DNA of 64,000 bases from Algorimicrobium hallyeonense (GTDB lineage Bacteria; Bacteroidota; Bacteroidia; Flavobacteriales; Flavobacteriaceae): positions 62,001 to 126,000 of the forward strand of contig NZ_JBHSLA010000002.1 of assembly GCF_042657385.1 (NCBI RefSeq). Direction: 5' to 3'. This document shows positions 61,054 through 64,000 of the stretch, piece by piece; within the stretch, counting starts at the first letter, position 1, and every line of letters starts with the position of its first letter. A program made the position numbers and the translations under genes. The notes beneath the pieces were generated by a model. The model made no database searches, was not told the origin of the DNA, and saw only the letters and a list, made by a program, of their open reading frames with translations.

Positions 61054-63807
61054 ATGAGAGCATTTTTACTAATAATAGCTTTAACCGTGTGTTCAACACA
61101 ACTTTCTTTCTCTCAAGAGGACGGTGTTGTGTCGTTAGCTATTCCTGTAAGAAGTTCCTTAAAGTTTAATAGATATTTAACCAATCCAACCTTTAGTTTT
61201 GTAAGAGAACAAAACACGTATATCAATATAACCAATAAAAGAGAGTGGATTCAATTTGAAGATGCACCCGTAACGTATTTAGTAAATTATTCAGGACGTT
61301 ATAGTGAAAACATGGGAGTAGGTGTTGGTTTATTTCAACAAAATCATGGTGTATTAACAACCTTTGGAGGTATTGTTAACTTGGCCTATAATGCCCAGCT
61401 ACAAACAGATAGTAATTTAACTTTTGGATTGAATCTTGGTTTTTATACCAGTAGTATAAACGAAGGAAGCGTTGTTTTAAACGAACCAGACCCTTCATTA
61501 GATAATATTTCTAAAAATTCAATTTTTACCGTCAGTCCCGGAATTAATTACGGATTGGTATTTTTTGATCTAGGTGTGTCTGTAAACAACTTAGTACAAT
61601 ATAATTTAAAATCTTCCGAATTACTAAAAGAAGATCCACAACGAAGCATTCAGGCGCATGTTATGTATACAGGTTATATGTATAGTCGCGGTTTCTTTGA
61701 TGAAAGTAAATTTTCAGCTTTAGTTAAATCCGAATTTAAAACAGATCAAATTATTTTCTCAGGTGTTGCTATGTTAATGGTTCCAAAAGGGATATGGGCG
61801 CAGCTGGGCTATAATACCGTTTATGGCGTAATGGGAGGTGTTGGTATGAATATTACGGAACAAATTTCAATAGAATATAATTACGAAAAGGCTATGGGCG
61901 ATTTATCAACCTTTGGTTCATCCCATGAATTTACCTTGGCTTATAAATTTAATACGAGAAATCGATTTAAATATAGTGGTGACGATAGAGAACAAGCACT
62001 CCTTATTAAAAAACAGAAAAAACGTACGCTTGCTTCGGCTAGTAGTACATCCAAATTAGATGCTGATGCTAAAGCGGAACGAGCAGAACAAAAAGCATTG
62101 GAATTAGAAGAAAAAAGATTAGCTATAGAAGCTAGAGCTCTTGCACGTGAAGAAGCTAAAGAAGAAGCTAGAATAGAACGCGAAGCGAAAGCTGCGGCTT
62201 TGGCAGAATCTCAAGTCGAAGACGAAAACCAAGCGCAAGCAGCCGAAGCAACGGCTCAAGCACAAGCAGCCGAGGAAGCAAGATTAGCAGCCGAAGCAGC
62301 AGCCCAAGCACAAGCAGCCGAGGAAGCAAGATTAGCGGCCGAAGCAGCAGCCCAAGCGCAAGCAGCAGAAGAAGCAAGATTAGCAGCCGAAGCAACTGCT
62401 CAAGCACAAGCAGCCGAGGAAGCAAGATTAGCAGCCGAAGCAACGGCCCAAGCACAAGCAGCAGAAGAAGCAAGATTAGCAGCCGAAGCAACGGCTCAAG
62501 CACAAGCAGCCGAGGAAGCAAGATTAGCGGCCGAAGCAGCAGCCCAAGCCCAAGCAGCAGAAGAAGCAAGATTAGCAGCCGAAGCAACGGCTCAAGCACA
62601 AGCAGCAGAAGAAGCAAGATTAGCGGCCGAAGCAGCAGCCGAAGCACAAGCAGCCGAGGAAGCAAGATTAGCAGCCGAAGCAGCAGCCCAAGCCCAAGCA
62701 GCCGAGGAAGCAAGATTAGCAGCCGAAGCAGCAGCCCAAGCCCAAGCAGCAGAAGAAGCAAGATTAGCAGCCGAAGCAGCGGCTCAAGCACAAGCAGCCG
62801 AGGAAGCAAGATTAGCAGCCGAAGCAGCGGCTCAAGCACAAGTAGCCGAGGAAGCAAGATTAGCAGCCGAAGCAACTGCTCAAGCACAAGCAGCGCAATC
62901 ACGGGTCATAGAAACGGATGTTGCTATAACTCAAAAAGATGATTTAGCTAAATCCATGTACGCAATTACCGAGTCAACAAAAGACTCTGAAAAAGAACAA
63001 GAAATTTTATTAGTGCGATTAAACGAAGTTGTTATTTCTAAAAATAAGGATCTGAAAGATCTTAAAGAAGAAAATGATTTAAGTGAACAAGGAATTTATA
63101 TGGAACCTAAACCATTTAAGAGTATTTCAGCGGAAAACAGAGCAATGGAAGCTATCAAATCGGATTTAGATATTATAATAAATAAGCGTAACGAAGATAT
63201 TAAGAATTTAGAAAATCTATATATACAACGCATCCAAAAAGGTTCAAATAAAAATGATGAAACCACTAAATATTATTTAGAAACTATTCGTGGTTTAAAA
63301 GCGGATCAAGCAGAAGCTGAACGAACCAGAGCTAGTTTAGTGTCAACATTAGAATCTATAAAATTAGCAACAGAAATTGAAAGAAAACGTCGAATTAAAC
63401 GTGCGCTATACGATAATGAAAAGGATAGGTATAATAAAGATATGGCGACGCTTGAAAGAATTAAAAACAGCACCCCATTAAGTACGGTTCCTTTAACGGC
63501 AGAAGATTTTGATTCTGGTGAGAAGCAGAGCAGTAATGTGCAAATTTTAAAAGGTGTTCAGAATGTTGATAACGGTTACTATATGATAGTTGCCGTGCAT
63601 AAAAATGTTAGTGAACGAGATGCTTTTTTAGAAAAAGCTATCGCTGCCGGACAATCAAACATTAATTTCTTTTTTGATGTAAATTCGAGTAAGTACTTTA
63701 TTTACTATCAAAAATTTGATTATGTAGAAGAGGCTATGAGAGCCCTAGAAACTAAAGGAAATAAACCCTATAACCAAGAAATGTCTGTAGTTAAGATAGA
63801 AGATTAA
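61054..63807 (+). CDS. PorP/SprF-type protein with long Ala/Glu repeat and SPOR-like end
   Basis: A 917-residue protein. The signal peptide is AFLLIIALTVCSTQLSFSQ. Residues about 20-310 form the PorP/SprF outer-membrane domain (SSLKFNRYLTNPTFSFVREQ, MYTGYMYSRGFFDESKFS, EQISIEYNYEKAMGDLSTFG). The segment at 340-405 is a charged helix, then 13 copies of the 16-residue AEEARLAAEAxAQAQA unit (to about 613). A coiled coil follows to about 810, and a SPOR-like end (QILKGVQNVDNGYYMIVAVH) closes the protein. The repeat is probably a long periplasmic helix linking the outer membrane to peptidoglycan. It is longer than usual SprF proteins because of this extension. Confidence 0.9.
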   Translation: MRAFLLIIALTVCSTQLSFSQEDGVVSLAIPVRSSLKFNRYLTNPTFSFVREQNTYINITNKREWIQFEDAPVTYLVNYSGRYSENMGVGVGLFQQNHGVLTTFGGIVNLAYNAQLQTDSNLTFGLNLGFYTSSINEGSVVLNEPDPSLDNISKNSIFTVSPGINYGLVFFDLGVSVNNLVQYNLKSSELLKEDPQRSIQAHVMYTGYMYSRGFFDESKFSALVKSEFKTDQIIFSGVAMLMVPKGIWAQLGYNTVYGVMGGVGMNITEQISIEYNYEKAMGDLSTFGSSHEFTLAYKFNTRNRFKYSGDDREQALLIKKQKKRTLASASSTSKLDADAKAERAEQKALELEEKRLAIEARALAREEAKEEARIEREAKAAALAESQVEDENQAQAAEATAQAQAAEEARLAAEAAAQAQAAEEARLAAEAAAQAQAAEEARLAAEATAQAQAAEEARLAAEATAQAQAAEEARLAAEATAQAQAAEEARLAAEAAAQAQAAEEARLAAEATAQAQAAEEARLAAEAAAEAQAAEEARLAAEAAAQAQAAEEARLAAEAAAQAQAAEEARLAAEAAAQAQAAEEARLAAEAAAQAQVAEEARLAAEATAQAQAAQSRVIETDVAITQKDDLAKSMYAITESTKDSEKEQEILLVRLNEVVISKNKDLKDLKEENDLSEQGIYMEPKPFKSISAENRAMEAIKSDLDIIINKRNEDIKNLENLYIQRIQKGSNKNDETTKYYLETIRGLKADQAEAERTRASLVSTLESIKLATEIERKRRIKRALYDNEKDRYNKDMATLERIKNSTPLSTVPLTAEDFDSGEKQSSNVQILKGVQNVDNGYYMIVAVHKNVSERDAFLEKAIAAGQSNINFFFDVNSSKYFIYYQKFDYVEEAMRALETKGNKPYNQEMSVVKIED
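62272..62895 (+). repeat. 48-bp tandem repeat, 13 copies
   Basis: Each 48-base unit codes for one 16-residue AEEARLAAEAxAQAQA repeat. Variation is mostly silent (GAGGAA versus GAAGAA; GCCCAA versus GCTCAA) or Ala/Thr in one place. The unit length keeps the reading frame when copies are gained or lost. Confidence 0.92.
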
Positions 63808-63856
63808 AAATAGAGTGCCCCATTTGCTCTTTTTAATGCCCCTTAAAAAGATTGAA

Positions 63857-63870
63857 TGTTTATATAAACA
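63857..63870. promoter_or_regulatory. 14-bp palindrome before the last gene
   Basis: TGTTTATATAAACA, a perfect palindrome, 8 bases before the ATG at 63879. It may be an operator or just AT-rich symmetry. Confidence 0.35.
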
Positions 63871-63878
63871 AAGATATC

Positions 63879-64000
63879 ATGAAAAAACCTACTTTTTTTA
63901 AGATTAGCATTGTTGTAATCATACTTTTTATGAGTTTACAATCAATTGCTCAAAACTTCGTGCCCTTCACACCAAGATTTAACAGTGACTTAAAAGGCGA
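63879..64000 (+). CDS. Start of an exported, probably large surface adhesin (partial)
   Basis: Only the first 40 residues lie in the window. The signal peptide is FKISIVVIILFMSLQSIAQ, followed by NFVPFTPRFNSDLKG. That start, recalled from memory, is typical of long flavobacterial surface proteins with DUF11 or conserved repeat domains and a type B sorting end. Together with the PorP/SprF-like gene just upstream it fits a T9SS adhesin. The rest of the gene is outside the window. Confidence 0.65.
   Translation, partial: MKKPTFFKISIVVIILFMSLQSIAQNFVPFTPRFNSDLKG

Noticed and set aside
62168..62902. Long Leu/Arg-rich open frame on the minus strand
   Set aside because: It is only the reverse of the 48-bp repeat in the PorP/SprF-like gene; the repeat keeps all frames open and the composition is not protein-like.
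1..64000. CRISPR arrays, rRNA genes and insertion sequences
   Set aside because: No regularly spaced repeats with unique spacers, no rRNA sequence and no transposase were seen. The only regular arrays are protein-coding repeats at 56006-56080 and 62272-62895.

Overview
The window reads as chromosomal DNA of a marine-type member of the Flavobacteriaceae (Bacteroidota). The grounds are: AT-rich DNA; repeated promoters of the Bacteroidetes form TTG-N18-23-TAnnTTTG; almost no purine-rich ribosome binding sites; type IX secretion sorting domains and a PorP/SprF protein; bacillithiol synthesis (BshB1); and many small families typical of this group (DUF4290, DUF493, DUF2520, DUF2911, DUF3108, Lacal_2735). 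No species can be named from the sequence alone.

Region 1 (1-8098) is the end of an integrated island sitting against the 3' end of a tRNA-Met gene. From the tRNA leftwards it carries a tyrosine recombinase, two island-type proteins of unknown role, a two-gene module (341 aa + 43 aa) bracketed by a 15-bp inverted repeat, and a translationally coupled pair: an SMC-like coiled-coil ATPase and a Toprim protein resembling the Wadjet nuclease subunit JetD. No kleisin- or KITE-like genes are visible, so the pair is either a reduced Wadjet-like system or something not yet described. The left edge of the island is outside the window.

Region 2 (8099-18419) is core genome: tRNA-Met, a START-like protein, a class IV aminotransferase, YqgE, HU, Fmt-RecQ-AAA ATPase, DUF493, DUF4290, MurA (with Asp in place of the catalytic Cys) and a secreted FG-GAP/ASPIC protein.

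Region 3 (18560-32430) is a same-strand run of about 18 tightly packed genes for photoprotection. It has four different photolyase/cryptochrome proteins (class I type, an ungrouped one, a 4Fe-4S (6-4) type, and DASH), folE, DUF2256, TIGR03643, glutathione peroxidase, TspO, SRPBCC, two SDR-type proteins, a flavin reductase, an ABC1 kinase and a TetR regulator at the head. Two promoters, one before the TetR gene and one in the middle of the run, share the same 30-bp dyad TGTTTAAC-N14-GTTAAACA at the same distance from the -7 box. This points to one regulator controlling both halves.

Region 4 (32569-52995) is mixed core: a small secreted-protein gene broken by one in-frame TAG, DUF2911, an XRE/membrane-protein pair, a PIG-L deacetylase with an SSS symporter, CorA-MscS, Maf-UbiA-KdsC-DUF2520-Crp, a truncated haemoglobin, a CcsBA cytochrome c synthase fused with ResB, MscL, a Cys/Met PLP enzyme with BshB1, and tRNA-His.

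Region 5 (53101-64000) is mostly envelope and secretion: tandem M28 peptidase lipoproteins, an acidic-repeat membrane protein with DUF3108, a beta-helix-like secreted protein, a T9SS type B protein, a PorP/SprF-like protein with 13 copies of a 16-residue Ala/Glu repeat, and the start of what is probably a large surface adhesin.
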